Shown here one piece after another: positions 16,482-24,748 of a stretch of DNA of 64,000 nt. The notes under the pieces were generated by a model. It was not told the DNA's origin and did no database searches. It was given only the letters and a program-made list of their open reading frames with translations. The stretch is from Corynebacterium jeddahense (GTDB taxonomy: Bacteria > Actinomycetota > Actinomycetes > Mycobacteriales > Mycobacteriaceae): contig NZ_CP063194.1 of assembly GCF_028609865.1 (NCBI RefSeq), positions 2,232,001 through 2,296,000 of the forward strand, given 5' to 3'. Position 1 is the stretch's first letter. Each line of letters starts with the position of its first letter. The position numbers were made by a program, and so were the translations under genes.

Positions 16482-16667
16482 GGGCTAGATGCTTACCCGA
16501 GGATGACTACTCCTCGAGTGCCATGGTCTGCCGAGCGGCGCTGTACTCGAGGAGTAAGCATCCAAAAGTAAGCATCTTCGTGGGGTAAGCATCCTCGGGA
16601 GGACGGGCACCGGGCAATGAAAGGCTGGGCAAAGGAAAAGCCGGGCAGGGAATCGCCCCTGCCCGGC
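16482..16667 (-). repeat. Fold-back repeat copy 2 with clpB terminator
   Basis: Shares GGGCTAGAT, CTTACCCGAGGATG, GCATCTTCGTGGG and GGGCACCGGGCAA with copy 1. It has an extra inserted hairpin (TACTCCTCGAG at 16508-16518 with CTCGAGGAGTA at 16546-16556) and four TAAGCATC-type units. The clpB terminator (16640-16667, 11-bp stem, TTTTCC on the minus strand) closes it. It lies just upstream of the adhA promoter. Confidence 0.75.
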
Positions 16668-16701
16668 AAGCCGACTCAACCAGCCAACTCAGCCAGCCGA
16701 G

Positions 16702-19248
16702 CTACGCCGCGGTGACCTCGAGTTCCTCGCCGCCCTCGGCGACGTCCACGTGGACAGTGTCGCCGTCGCGGATCTCGCCCGCGAGCAGCTTCTTCGCAAG
16801 CCGGTCGCCGATTGCCTGCTGGATGAGGCGGCGAAGCGGGCGGGCGCCGTAGGCCGGGTCGTAGCCGCGCTCGGCGAGCCAGGCCTTGGCGGCGTCCGAC
16901 ACGTCGAGGGTGAGGCGGCGCGCGGCGAGGCGCTCCGCCAGCCCCTCGAGCTGGATGTCCACGATGCCGACGAGCTGCTCGCTGGTCAGCGGGTCGAAGA
17001 CCACCACGTCGTCGAGGCGGTTGATGAACTCCGGCTTGAAGTGGTGCTTCACCGCCTCCATGATCTGGTCGCGGTTGCCGCCGGCGCCCAGGTTGGAGGT
17101 GAGGATGACCACCGTGTTGCGGAAGTCGACGGTGCGCCCTTGGCCGTCGGTAAGCCGGCCCTCATCGAGCACCTGGAGGAGGACGTCGAAGACATCCGGG
17201 TGTGCCTTCTCAACCTCGTCGAACAGAACCAGGCTGTACGGGCGGCGGCGGACTGCCTCGGTGAGCTGGCCGCCGGCGTCGTAGCCGACGTACCCGGGAG
17301 GGGCACCGACGAGGCGGGCGACGGAGTGCTTCTCCCCGTACTCGGACATGTCGATGCGGATCATGGCGGACTCGTCGTCGAAAAGGAACTCCGAGAGCGC
17401 CTTCGCCAGCTCCGTCTTACCCACGCCGGTGGGGCCGAGGAAGAGGAAGGAGCCGATCGGGCGGTTCGGGTCCGCGACGCCCGCGCGGGAGCGGCGCACC
17501 GCATCGGAGACCGCGACCACGGCTTCCTTCTGGCCGACGACGCGCTCGCCGAGCACGCTCTCCATGTTCAGCAGCTTCTCGGTCTCGCCCTGCATCATCT
17601 TGCCGGCCGGGATGCCGGTCCAAGAGGACACGACGTCAGCGATGATGTCCGGGGTGACCTCCTCTTCCAGCATCGTCTTGTTGCTGGCCTCGGACTCGGC
17701 CTTGGCAACCTCGGCCTCGAGCTCCGGGATGCGGCCGTAGCGCAGCTCGGAGACCTTGGCGTAGTCGCCCTCGCGTTCGGCGATCTCGGACTCGTTGCGG
17801 AGTTTCTCCAGTTCCTCCTTCGCGGACTGGACCTTGTTCACCTCCGCCTTCTCGTTCTCCCAGCGCGCCTTCATCTCGCCGAGGCGCTCGCGTTGGTCGG
17901 CGAGCTCCTCGTGCAGGTGCTCGAGGCGCTGCTTCGAGGCCTCGTCGGATTCCTTCTGCAGCGCGATCTCCTCGATCTCGAGGCGGCGCACGATGCGCTC
18001 GAGCTCGTCGATCTCCTGCGGCGAGGAGTCGATCTGCATGCGCAGGCGGGAACCGGCTTCGTCGACAAGATCGATCGCCTTGTCCGGCAGGAATCGGTTG
18101 GTGATGTAGCGGTTCGACAGCTCGGCCGCCGCGACGAGCGCGGAGTCCTGGATACGCACGCCGTGGTGCACCTCGTAGCGCTCCTTCAGGCCGCGCAGGA
18201 TGCCGATCGTGTCTTCCACCGTCGGCTCACCCACGTAGACCTGCTGGAAGCGGCGCTCCAGTGCGGCGTCCTTCTCGATGTACTGGCGGTACTCGTCCAG
18301 CGTGGTCGCGCCGACCAGGCGCAGCTCGCCGCGGGCGAGCAGCGGCTTGATCATGTTGCCGGCGTCCATCGCGGAATCGCCGGACGCGCCGGCGCCGACG
18401 ATGGTGTGCAGCTCGTCGATGAAGGTGATGATCTGCCCGTCGGATTCCTTGATCTCGTCGAGCACCGCCTTGAGGCGCTCCTCGAACTCGCCGCGGAACT
18501 TCGCGCCCGCGACCATAGAGCCCAGGTCGAGCGAGATGAGCGTCTTGCCCTTCAGGCTCTCCGGCACGTCGCCGGCAACGATGCGGCGGGCCAGGCCCTC
18601 CACGATCGCAGTCTTACCGACGCCCGGCTCGCCGATGAGCACCGGGTTGTTCTTCGTGCGGCGGCTGAGCACCTGCACCACGCGGCGGATCTCCGCATCG
18701 CGGCCGATGACCGGGTCGATCTTGCCCTCGCGTGCGCGGGCGGTGAGGTCGGTGGAGTACTTCGCCAGCGCCTGGAACTGATCCTCCGGGTTCTCGGAGG
18801 TCACTTTCTTGCCGCCGCGCACGGAGGGGAAGGCCTCCTTGAGCGCGTCGTACGTGGCGCCGCGCTTGGTCAGCAGCTGCGCGGCGTCGTCGTTACCCTT
18901 CGCGATGCCGGCGAGCAGCACCTCCGCCGAAACGTACTCGTCGCCGAGCTCCTCGGCGAGGTCCTGCGCCGCGCTCAGCGCCGTCTGCAGGTCCCGGTTG
19001 ATGCCGGGGTTGGCCATGTTCTGGCCCTGCGCGCTGGGGTATCCGCTAATGAGCTCGCCCGCCTCACGCGCGACCGTGTCCGGGTCGACTCCCGTCGCCT
19101 TGAGCACCGGGACGGCGATGCCGTCTTCCTGCTTGAGCAGCGCCTCGAGCACGTGCGCCGGCCGCATGTCCGGGTTGCCGGCTGCGGACGCGCGCATTTG
19201 CGCCTGCTGCAGCGCCTCCTGCGTCTTCTGCGTGTACTTGTTAGCCAA
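16702..19248 (-). CDS. clpB: ATP-dependent disaggregase ClpB
   Basis: 848 aa from a TTG at 19248 (preceded by GAAAGGA); family length is about 850-860. With DnaK/DnaJ/GrpE it pulls proteins out of aggregates. Domains in order: N domain (1-150), AAA1 with [13 protein letters not shown] and [20 protein letters not shown], coiled-coil middle domain (about 400-520), AAA2 with [14 protein letters not shown] and LFDEVEKAH, and the C-terminal domain. The HspR (HAIR) site and SigH-like promoter upstream match known heat-shock control in the genus. The ORF extends to 19329 in frame, but that extension has no ribosome site and crosses the operator. Confidence 0.97.
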   Translation of the reverse strand: MANKYTQKTQEALQQAQMRASAAGNPDMRPAHVLEALLKQEDGIAVPVLKATGVDPDTVAREAGELISGYPSAQGQNMANPGINRDLQTALSAAQDLAEELGDEYVSAEVLLAGIAKGNDDAAQLLTKRGATYDALKEAFPSVRGGKKVTSENPEDQFQALAKYSTDLTARAREGKIDPVIGRDAEIRRVVQVLSRRTKNNPVLIGEPGVGKTAIVEGLARRIVAGDVPESLKGKTLISLDLGSMVAGAKFRGEFEERLKAVLDEIKESDGQIITFIDELHTIVGAGASGDSAMDAGNMIKPLLARGELRLVGATTLDEYRQYIEKDAALERRFQQVYVGEPTVEDTIGILRGLKERYEVHHGVRIQDSALVAAAELSNRYITNRFLPDKAIDLVDEAGSRLRMQIDSSPQEIDELERIVRRLEIEEIALQKESDEASKQRLEHLHEELADQRERLGEMKARWENEKAEVNKVQSAKEELEKLRNESEIAEREGDYAKVSELRYGRIPELEAEVAKAESEASNKTMLEEEVTPDIIADVVSSWTGIPAGKMMQGETEKLLNMESVLGERVVGQKEAVVAVSDAVRRSRAGVADPNRPIGSFLFLGPTGVGKTELAKALSEFLFDDESAMIRIDMSEYGEKHSVARLVGAPPGYVGYDAGGQLTEAVRRRPYSLVLFDEVEKAHPDVFDVLLQVLDEGRLTDGQGRTVDFRNTVVILTSNLGAGGNRDQIMEAVKHHFKPEFINRLDDVVVFDPLTSEQLVGIVDIQLEGLAERLAARRLTLDVSDAAKAWLAERGYDPAYGARPLRRLIQQAIGDRLAKKLLAGEIRDGDTVHVDVAEGGEELEVTAA

Positions 19249-19301
19249 GTTCGTTGTCCTTTCGTGTGCGTTCAGTTCTATTGTGCTTTCGCACTCGGTG
19301 T

Positions 19302-19334
19302 AACGCACGCGAAGCTGAGTCTGTTCCACTCAAG
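19302..19334 (-). promoter_or_regulatory. clpB SigH-type promoter with HspR (HAIR) operator
   Basis: On the minus strand GGAAC (19327-19323) and CGTT (19305-19302) lie 17 nt apart, as in the dnaK promoter. The HAIR inverted repeat is at 19314-19334 (GCTGAGT, 7 nt, ACTCAAG; 12 of 14 positions match CTTGAGT-N7-ACTCAAG). The repressor site overlaps the -35 box. Confidence 0.8.
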
Positions 19335-19386
19335 CCGAGCCCGCGGTCGACCGGCTAGGATGCCGGGCGGGGGTATGCAGAGGGAA

Positions 19387-19406
19387 TGAGGACAATGTTG
19401 ACCTCA
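19387..19406. promoter_or_regulatory. Palindrome shared with 11666-11699, candidate autoregulatory operator
   Basis: TGAGGACAATGTTGACCTCA, identical but for one base to the centre of the 11666-11699 palindrome. The outer arms are also partly conserved. It lies about 45 bases before the start of the HTH regulator remnant. Confidence 0.6.
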
Positions 19407-19448
19407 ATCTCTCGCAGCACCACCCCACACTCAACGGGGGAGGACATT

Positions 19449-19909
19449 GTGGAAGCAACAACGCCGACCGCGCTCTGCGGCATGCACATCATCGAGCTGC
19501 TCCAGTGGGCGAGCGGCTGCAGGGGCACGAAATCGCGACCGCGCTGGGCATCGACAGGCGCTCCGTGCGCAGGCACATCAGCCAGCTCAGGGCCGCGGGG
19601 TACGAGGTCAAGAGCAGCCGGGGCTCGTACGGGAGCTACTGGCTCGGCCAGGGCAACACCATCGCGCCATTGCGTTTCGACGATCCGGAGGCCCGCACCG
19701 TCCTCCTCGCACTCTCGACATTGCTCGCCGCCCTCGACAGGAACGATCCGCTCTGGGAGGAGACACTCGAACTGCTCGAAAGCATGCGCGCCGTGCTGCC
19801 CGAGGCGGTCGTGGCCGAGGCGCGGGAGCAGGAACGCGAAGTTACCAGGCGCATCAAGAAGATGAGCGCGGTCTATGGGGTGTGGGAAAGGGCCGAAGGG
19901 CGTCGATAA
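19449..19909 (+). pseudogene. HTH (WYL-type) transcription regulator, frameshifted and truncated
   Basis: A GTG at 19449, five bases after GGAGG, begins METTPTALCGMHIIELLQ-like sequence. The frame then breaks near 19506, and the winged-helix continues two frames over as GERLQGHEIATALGIDRRSVRRHISQLRAAGYEV. Restoring one missing base gives the exact helix spacing of HTH_11/DeoR-type domains. The following region (PLRFDDPEARTVLLALSTLLAAL...LESMRAVLPEAVV) resembles the linker of YafY/WYL regulators, but the WYL effector domain is missing. The stop codon (TAA) is provided by a dispersed-motif copy (19892-19912), 10 nt before the convergent gene end. Doubly damaged, probably inactive. Confidence 0.65.
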
Positions 19910-19919
19910 GCACGATGCT

Positions 19920-21248
19920 TTACGACGGCTCGCGCACCGGCACCCACTTCCTCGCGAACGCGAGCACGACGACGGCGACCGCGATCGCGAACGCGATCCA
20001 GCCGAAGCCGGTGGTGAAGCCCGCAATGACCGCGATAGGCGCGAGGATGGTCATGCCGATCTCGAACGGCGCGAAGCCGACGTAGGCCACGCCGTACTCG
20101 TTGAGTGTGCCGGACTTGAGCTTCGGGTCCACCATCTTGAGCAGCGCGATGCCGGTGGCCACGGCGGCGGTAGCCCAGCCCCAGCCGAAGAGGCCGCGCT
20201 CGAGCCAGTTTTTGCCGAAGAAGAGCGGGCCGGCCCAGAACATCCACACCACGCAGAAGATCGTGCCCAGGACGAACATGACCACGAGCGCCTGCCAGTA
20301 CCCCGCGAGCGCGGCGGGGACGATGGAGGCGATGCCGAACGCGATCATGAAGTCGGTAGCCGCGCCGGAGATGGAGTTGATCGTCGCGCCGTCGAGGTAG
20401 TTCGGGCGGCCGGCGAGCTTGAGCAGGAAGCGGCCGAGCAGGCCCACGACGAACGACATCGCGAACAGCGGGATGGACACGTTCGGCCACTGCCCCTTAA
20501 TCGCGCTGTTGATCATGTACGCGACGAGCACCGTGAACACGATGAAGCCGCCGTGCAGCGCGAGCGGCTCGATCGAGGACGGGTTTGTGGTGGCCTTGCC
20601 GATGGAGGGGCGCTCGTCCTCGTTCTGGATGTAGCCGGTGCGCAGGTCCTGCGGCAGGTCGCCCGCGAGCTGCGAGGCCTTGCCGTTGCGGATGCCCCAG
20701 TTCGCCATGATCACGCCGCCGACGATGGCCACGATCGTGCCCACGGTCGCGGAGGTGAAGCCGAGCGATGACGCGCCGTCGACGCCGATCTCCTCGAGCG
20801 CCGAGCCGACCGCGGCGGCGGTGCCGAAGCCGCCGACGAAGCCGACGGGCAGCATGATGCCGAACCACGGCTCGGTGCCGAAGACGGGCGCGAAGAAGTA
20901 GATGCCGAGCAGCACAAACAGGCCCCACTGCCCCATGAACATCGCGGTGGAATAGCCCCACATGTTGCGCGCGCCGGTGGCCACGGAGCCGCCGAGCTCC
21001 ATCGAGTACGCCATCGACGCGAAGACGACGGCGATGAGCAGCATGGTGTACGTACCCACCTGGTCGGACCAGTGGATCACGCCGAGCACCTCGTCTCCGA
21101 GGAGGAGCCCGAGCAGGCCGGCCGTGATCGGCGCGGGCAGCAGGAGCGCCTGGAGCAAGCGCAGCCGGTTGCGCAGAATGTTGCCGATGATCAGCAGCAC
21201 CGCGATCCACCCGAGGTCCGTGAGCAGCGTGTAGGGCGTGAAGTCCAT
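19920..21248 (-). CDS. GltS-family sodium/glutamate symporter-like protein
   Basis: 442 aa with about 11-12 membrane helices, starting at MDFTPYTLLTDLGWIAVLLIIGNILR (ATG at 21248; AAGGTGA upstream). The two inverted halves each contain a Gly-rich re-entrant loop (PVGFVGGFGTAAAVGSALEEIG and GAATDFMIAFGIASIVPAALAG), as in the ESS/GltS family of Na+-coupled glutamate transporters. The substrate is inferred from family only. The gene is convergent with the regulator remnant and divergent from the FNR-like gene. A reading from 21365 is possible but would overlap the neighbour's start. Confidence 0.82.
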   Translation of the reverse strand: MDFTPYTLLTDLGWIAVLLIIGNILRNRLRLLQALLLPAPITAGLLGLLLGDEVLGVIHWSDQVGTYTMLLIAVVFASMAYSMELGGSVATGARNMWGYSTAMFMGQWGLFVLLGIYFFAPVFGTEPWFGIMLPVGFVGGFGTAAAVGSALEEIGVDGASSLGFTSATVGTIVAIVGGVIMANWGIRNGKASQLAGDLPQDLRTGYIQNEDERPSIGKATTNPSSIEPLALHGGFIVFTVLVAYMINSAIKGQWPNVSIPLFAMSFVVGLLGRFLLKLAGRPNYLDGATINSISGAATDFMIAFGIASIVPAALAGYWQALVVMFVLGTIFCVVWMFWAGPLFFGKNWLERGLFGWGWATAAVATGIALLKMVDPKLKSGTLNEYGVAYVGFAPFEIGMTILAPIAVIAGFTTGFGWIAFAIAVAVVVLAFARKWVPVREPS

Positions 21249-21337
21249 CCCGTCACCTTTCTTTCCAGTTGTGTCGGAAGCAACCATATCCCACCGCACT
21301 GACATTGCTTTCACAGCTTCGGCAGTACCCTGTTTCC

Positions 21338-22381
21338 ATGCCATTCCCCGAGTTAGCACAGACATTGCGCAGCCGGAGCCCGCAGGTCAGCGAAGCGTGG
21401 CACGCCCGGTTCCTCGAGGCGTACCCGCAGGCGGAGCGCATGCTGCCGCCCGGCGAGCGCATGCCGGAGATACTGCTGCGCGCCGCCGCGGCCGTGCTCG
21501 AGCGCTCCCCCGGGGAGCTCCGCGACAACCTGCGCGCGTTGGCGCTCGACCTGCGCCGCACCGGATTCCCGGCCGAGGAGTACCCCGCCACAGTGCAGTT
21601 GCTTATCGACGCCTTCGGCTCCGCCACCGAGCACGACGCCGACCTGTCCGACCTGTCGGATCTGTCCAGTCTCGCCGAGGCCGCCGAAATCATGCGCGAG
21701 GCGGCTTCGCTGGCCGACCACGCCGGCGTGCCCGCCGCCACCGCGGCCCGGGTGACCAGCGTGGAGGACCGCGGGGGCGTCCAGGTCGTGCGCGTCGAGG
21801 CCGGCACGCCGGTCATCTACTCCCCCGGCCAGGTGTTGCCGGTGATGTCGTCCGCGCGCCCCGGCGAGTGGACCGGCTTGATTCCCGCGATACCGTCCAA
21901 CCCGCTCGGCCAGTTGGAGTTCCACATCCCGGGCGATCTCGCGGTGGCGCCCGGCGAGTGGCTGACGTTGGGGGCGCCGCGGGGTGGGTTTCGGGACGTC
22001 GTCGCAACGCAACTGCTCGTCATCGCTGCGGAAGGGGGGTTCGCGGCGGCGAAGGCCCTGGTCTTCCACTACCTCGATGAGCCGGAGCCCCCCGCGGTGC
22101 ACCTTGTCGTGGGCGCCGGCGATGACGAGGGGCTGTACGACACGGCGGCGCTCGACGCGCTGGCCGCAACGCAGGGCTGGCTCGACGTGACGTGGATTGT
22201 GGAGTCGCGCGTGGGCGCCCCGCTCGAGCAGGTGGTCGCCGGGGCCGGCATGTGGTGGCAGCGCGAGGTGATCGTCTGCGCCGACGCGGAGCGCGCGTCG
22301 AGCCTAGCCTCGTCGCTCGAGGTGGCGGGCGCGCGCGACGTGCAGGTTATTGCCCACGACGCCGCCCCGGAGTGGTTCTAG
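21338..22381 (+). CDS. Globin-like plus FAD/NAD reductase-like two-domain protein
   Basis: 347 aa. Residues 1-130 are all-helical and globin-like in hydrophobic pattern (LRSRSPQVSEAWHARFLEAYPQ...). A ferredoxin-NADP reductase-type beta barrel follows (VTSVEDRGGVQVVRVEAG, YSPGQVLPVMSSARPGEW, LEFHIPG), then a nucleotide-binding domain (LLVIAAEGGFAAAKALVFHYL, VHLVVGAGDDEGLYD). The layout recalls flavohaemoproteins, but the FAD RxYS motif and NAD GGxGxTP loop are not clear, so function may differ. The message is probably leaderless: TACCCT lies about 5 nt before the ATG, with TTGCTT 17 nt further up. A motif copy at 21600-21619 is read LLIDAFG. It overlaps the convergent nitrilase by 4 nt. Confidence 0.6.
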   Translation: MPFPELAQTLRSRSPQVSEAWHARFLEAYPQAERMLPPGERMPEILLRAAAAVLERSPGELRDNLRALALDLRRTGFPAEEYPATVQLLIDAFGSATEHDADLSDLSDLSSLAEAAEIMREAASLADHAGVPAATAARVTSVEDRGGVQVVRVEAGTPVIYSPGQVLPVMSSARPGEWTGLIPAIPSNPLGQLEFHIPGDLAVAPGEWLTLGAPRGGFRDVVATQLLVIAAEGGFAAAKALVFHYLDEPEPPAVHLVVGAGDDEGLYDTAALDALAATQGWLDVTWIVESRVGAPLEQVVAGAGMWWQREVIVCADAERASSLASSLEVAGARDVQVIAHDAAPEWF

Positions 22382-23208
22382 CGCATCGTGCTGTTCGCGC
22401 GCATCGCGGCGAGCGGGAGCTGCTGGCGCGCCGCGGCGGTCTCCTCCGTGTCGATCTCCACGACGAGTGTTTCCGGCCCGTAGCCCGCTTCCGCCAGGCG
22501 CTTCCCGGTCGGGCCCACCACCGCGGAGTGGCCGGCGCCCGTCGGGCCTGAGGGCTGCCCGGCCTTCGCCTCGAAGTCGGGGCGCGCCTGGCCCGCCGCC
22601 GCAATGAACACCCCCGCGTCGAGCGCTCGCGCGGCGGTGAGGATGCGCCACTGCTCCACCTTTCCTGGCCCGTCTGCCCAGCTCGTAGGCACGACGACCA
22701 CCTGCGCGCCGCGGGCGGCAAGCTCCTGGAACTGCTCCGGGAAACGGATGTCGAAGCAGGTGGCCACGCCCACGGTGACCCCCTCGTGCACGAAGGTGAC
22801 CAGCTCTTCGCCGGGGCGGACGGTGTCGGACTCGCGGTAGTCGAAGGCGTCGTAGGTGTGGATCTTGTCGTAGCCCTTGTGCACCCCGCCGCCGGTGATG
22901 AGCGCCGTGTTGTACACCCGGTTGAGCCGCTTGTCGCCCACGTCGTTCGTGTCCGCGGGGCGGAACATCCCGGCGACAACGGTGATCCCCAGCTCGTCCG
23001 CGAGGTCGCGCAGGCCGGTAGCGAACGGCCCGGCGAGCTGTTCAGCCTGCGTATCCAGCCTGCCCTGCCCGAACGCCTGGCTCGCGCCCTCGGGGAGGAC
23101 GACGAGCGTGGCCCCCTGCGCCGCGGCGTCGCGGATGAGCGGGGCGACCATGGCCAAATTTTCCATCTTGTCGGCGCCGGACTCGATTTGCAAGAGCGCG
23201 ATCTTCAT
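22378..23208 (-). CDS. Carbon-nitrogen hydrolase (nitrilase superfamily)
   Basis: 276 aa with the Glu-Lys-Cys triad of the superfamily: LVVLPEGASQAF (Glu near 40), GGGVHKGYDKIHTYDAFDYRES (Lys) and VGVATCFDIRFPEQF (Cys). Cytoplasmic amidase, close in pattern to omega-amidase/Nit2-like and deaminated-glutathione amidase enzymes; the substrate is not certain. The start ATG overlaps a perfect DnaA box. Convergent, with a 4-nt overlap with the preceding gene. Confidence 0.88.
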   Translation of the reverse strand: MKIALLQIESGADKMENLAMVAPLIRDAAAQGATLVVLPEGASQAFGQGRLDTQAEQLAGPFATGLRDLADELGITVVAGMFRPADTNDVGDKRLNRVYNTALITGGGVHKGYDKIHTYDAFDYRESDTVRPGEELVTFVHEGVTVGVATCFDIRFPEQFQELAARGAQVVVVPTSWADGPGKVEQWRILTAARALDAGVFIAAAGQARPDFEAKAGQPSGPTGAGHSAVVGPTGKRLAEAGYGPETLVVEIDTEETAAARQQLPLAAMRANSTMR

Positions 23209-23247
23209 GTGGATAACTTTAGGTCCGCAGCGGGCGGGTTATCCACA
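23208..23247. promoter_or_regulatory. Two perfect DnaA boxes facing each other
   Basis: TGTGGATAA (23208-23216) and TTATCCACA (23239-23247) are exact 9-mer DnaA boxes in inverted orientation within 40 bases, in the gap between divergent genes. The first touches the nitrilase ATG. There is no AT-rich unwinding element, so this is not an origin. Confidence 0.65.
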
Positions 23248-23299
23248 GTTTTGGCCTATGGGCTTGAATCGCTCATTTCGTTCGTGGTTGGTTTGCTGC

Positions 23300-23551
23300 A
23301 TGACATACCTAGAACTCACCACCACAACCGCACCCGCCGCGCGTAGCTGCCTGCGCGCATTCCCGACCCTCCCGTCCGCCCACCTCCGCTCGTCGCGCTC
23401 GGCAGCCGCGCTCGCATCGTTGCAGCGCACCGAGCATTCGCGCATCGACGCCACCACGTCCCGCATGTCCTCCCACCTCGAGGCGGTTGCCGCCTTCGCG
23501 GACCGGGTCGAGCAGCTGGACGGCGACCTCGGACGGGGGCTCGCGCGATGA
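23300..23551 (+). CDS. Small helical protein paired with DUF1023-like hydrolase
   Basis: 83 aa, mostly Ala/Arg/Ser-rich helix (SAAALASLQRTEHSRIDATTSRMSSHLEAVAAFADRVEQLDGDLGRGLAR), with no signal peptide. It overlaps the next gene by 4 nt (ATGA), so the two are coupled. In size and position it resembles the WXG100/ESX-like or PE-like partner proteins found next to DUF1023-type proteins in actinobacteria, but no WXG motif is present. The start is uncertain: the ATG at 23300 has only a weak ribosome site and the frame is open far upstream. Confidence 0.55.
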   Translation: MTYLELTTTTAPAARSCLRAFPTLPSAHLRSSRSAAALASLQRTEHSRIDATTSRMSSHLEAVAAFADRVEQLDGDLGRGLAR

Positions 23552-24699
23552 CGTACCGCCCCGCACTCGACACCAACGAACTGGTGGCGGCGGCCGCGGC
23601 CGCCCACGCCGCCGCCCGATCCGCCGCCGAGCGCGCCGCCCACGCGCCGGCCTCCCGCGCCGCGCTCGCCGCTACCGGGTTCCGCGGCCCCGCCTCCGAC
23701 GCCTCCGCCGCGCGGCTCACCGGCTACGCCGTGGCGCTGGAGGCGAGCGCCGCCCGCCTCGAGGCCGCGGGCTTCGCGCTCGAGGCGGCGGCGCGCATCC
23801 AGCGCGAGCTCGACGAGGCAGCCGCGTTCGCCGCGAAGCACGCGCACAACCGCACCGTGCTCTGGCTCAACGCGATGTCCATGATGCTGGACCTGCAGCT
23901 CTCCCGCTCGCTCATGGGCACCGGGGACCGCCAGCAGGACTACGACCCGCTCTTCGCCCACCCGGACGCGGACGGCTCCGAGCTCCACGCGCGCTACGTG
24001 GGCACCGCGCCGGCGGCCACCCGTGAGGTCGTCGAGCGGGCCGGCGGCACGATCCTCGAGGCCGGGCCGGCCAGCACCACCGTCATCGTCGGCGACACCG
24101 AAAACCCCACGCGCGTGATCACCCTCGTCGCCGGCGCGACCACCGGCACCCCGGAGAAGCTCGAGGGCGAACTGGCGAAGGCGAACCGTCTTGCCCAGCA
24201 GACCGGCGCCGCCGTCGTGGTCTGGCAGGGGTACTCCCCGCCGCCGCTGCTCGTCGAGGCGCTCTCGCCCACCTGGGCCGACGGCGGTGCCGACGACCTG
24301 TCGATGTTCCAGGCAGCGCTGGACGAGCGGTACCCGGACGCGCAAAAGACCGTCGTTTCCCACAGCTACGGCACCCTCGTGGCAACGAAGGCGGCGCACG
24401 AGCACGGCCTCATCGCGGACGACCTCTGGCTCCTTGGCAGCGCCGGCGTCGACGGCGAACACGTGTCCGAGCTCACCCTCGCCAGCCCCGATGCCAGCGT
24501 GTACGTCGTGGATTCCCCTACCGACCCGATCCTGCTGCTGCGCTCCGGCCCGTCCGCCGCACTCGGCTCCTCGCCCTCCTACGTCGGGTGGGGCGGCGAG
24601 CGCGTGACCGGGGTGCGCGGCGGCCACTGCGACTACTTCACAGATCCCGCCTTCGTGTCTGCCTTGCAACAGAGTGCCAACCCGCCGGGCGGAATGTAG
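23548..24699 (+). CDS. Alpha/beta hydrolase (DUF1023-like)
   Basis: 383 aa. The first 120 residues are Ala-rich helices resembling a WXG100-type bundle. The second half is an alpha/beta hydrolase with nucleophile elbow VVSHSYGTLVATKAA, an acid candidate in VVDSPTDPILLL and a histidine in RGGHCDYF. This layout matches the actinobacterial DUF1023 family, often linked with secreted or type VII-associated loci. No secretion signal is seen. Substrate unknown. Translationally coupled to the small upstream gene. Confidence 0.72.
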   Translation: MTYRPALDTNELVAAAAAAHAAARSAAERAAHAPASRAALAATGFRGPASDASAARLTGYAVALEASAARLEAAGFALEAAARIQRELDEAAAFAAKHAHNRTVLWLNAMSMMLDLQLSRSLMGTGDRQQDYDPLFAHPDADGSELHARYVGTAPAATREVVERAGGTILEAGPASTTVIVGDTENPTRVITLVAGATTGTPEKLEGELAKANRLAQQTGAAVVVWQGYSPPPLLVEALSPTWADGGADDLSMFQAALDERYPDAQKTVVSHSYGTLVATKAAHEHGLIADDLWLLGSAGVDGEHVSELTLASPDASVYVVDSPTDPILLLRSGPSAALGSSPSYVGWGGERVTGVRGGHCDYFTDPAFVSALQQSANPPGGM

Positions 24700-24748
24700 C
24701 TACCATGGCGGACGCCTTATGAAACCACCAATGAGGAGCTTTTAGACA

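Noticed and set aside
16750..19389. Open frame of 879 aa on + opposite clpB
   Set aside because: Mirror of the clpB reading frame, as expected in GC-rich DNA; clpB itself is unambiguous.
23208..23247. Replication origin
   Set aside because: Only two DnaA boxes, no AT-rich region, and no dnaA/dnaN or parS nearby.
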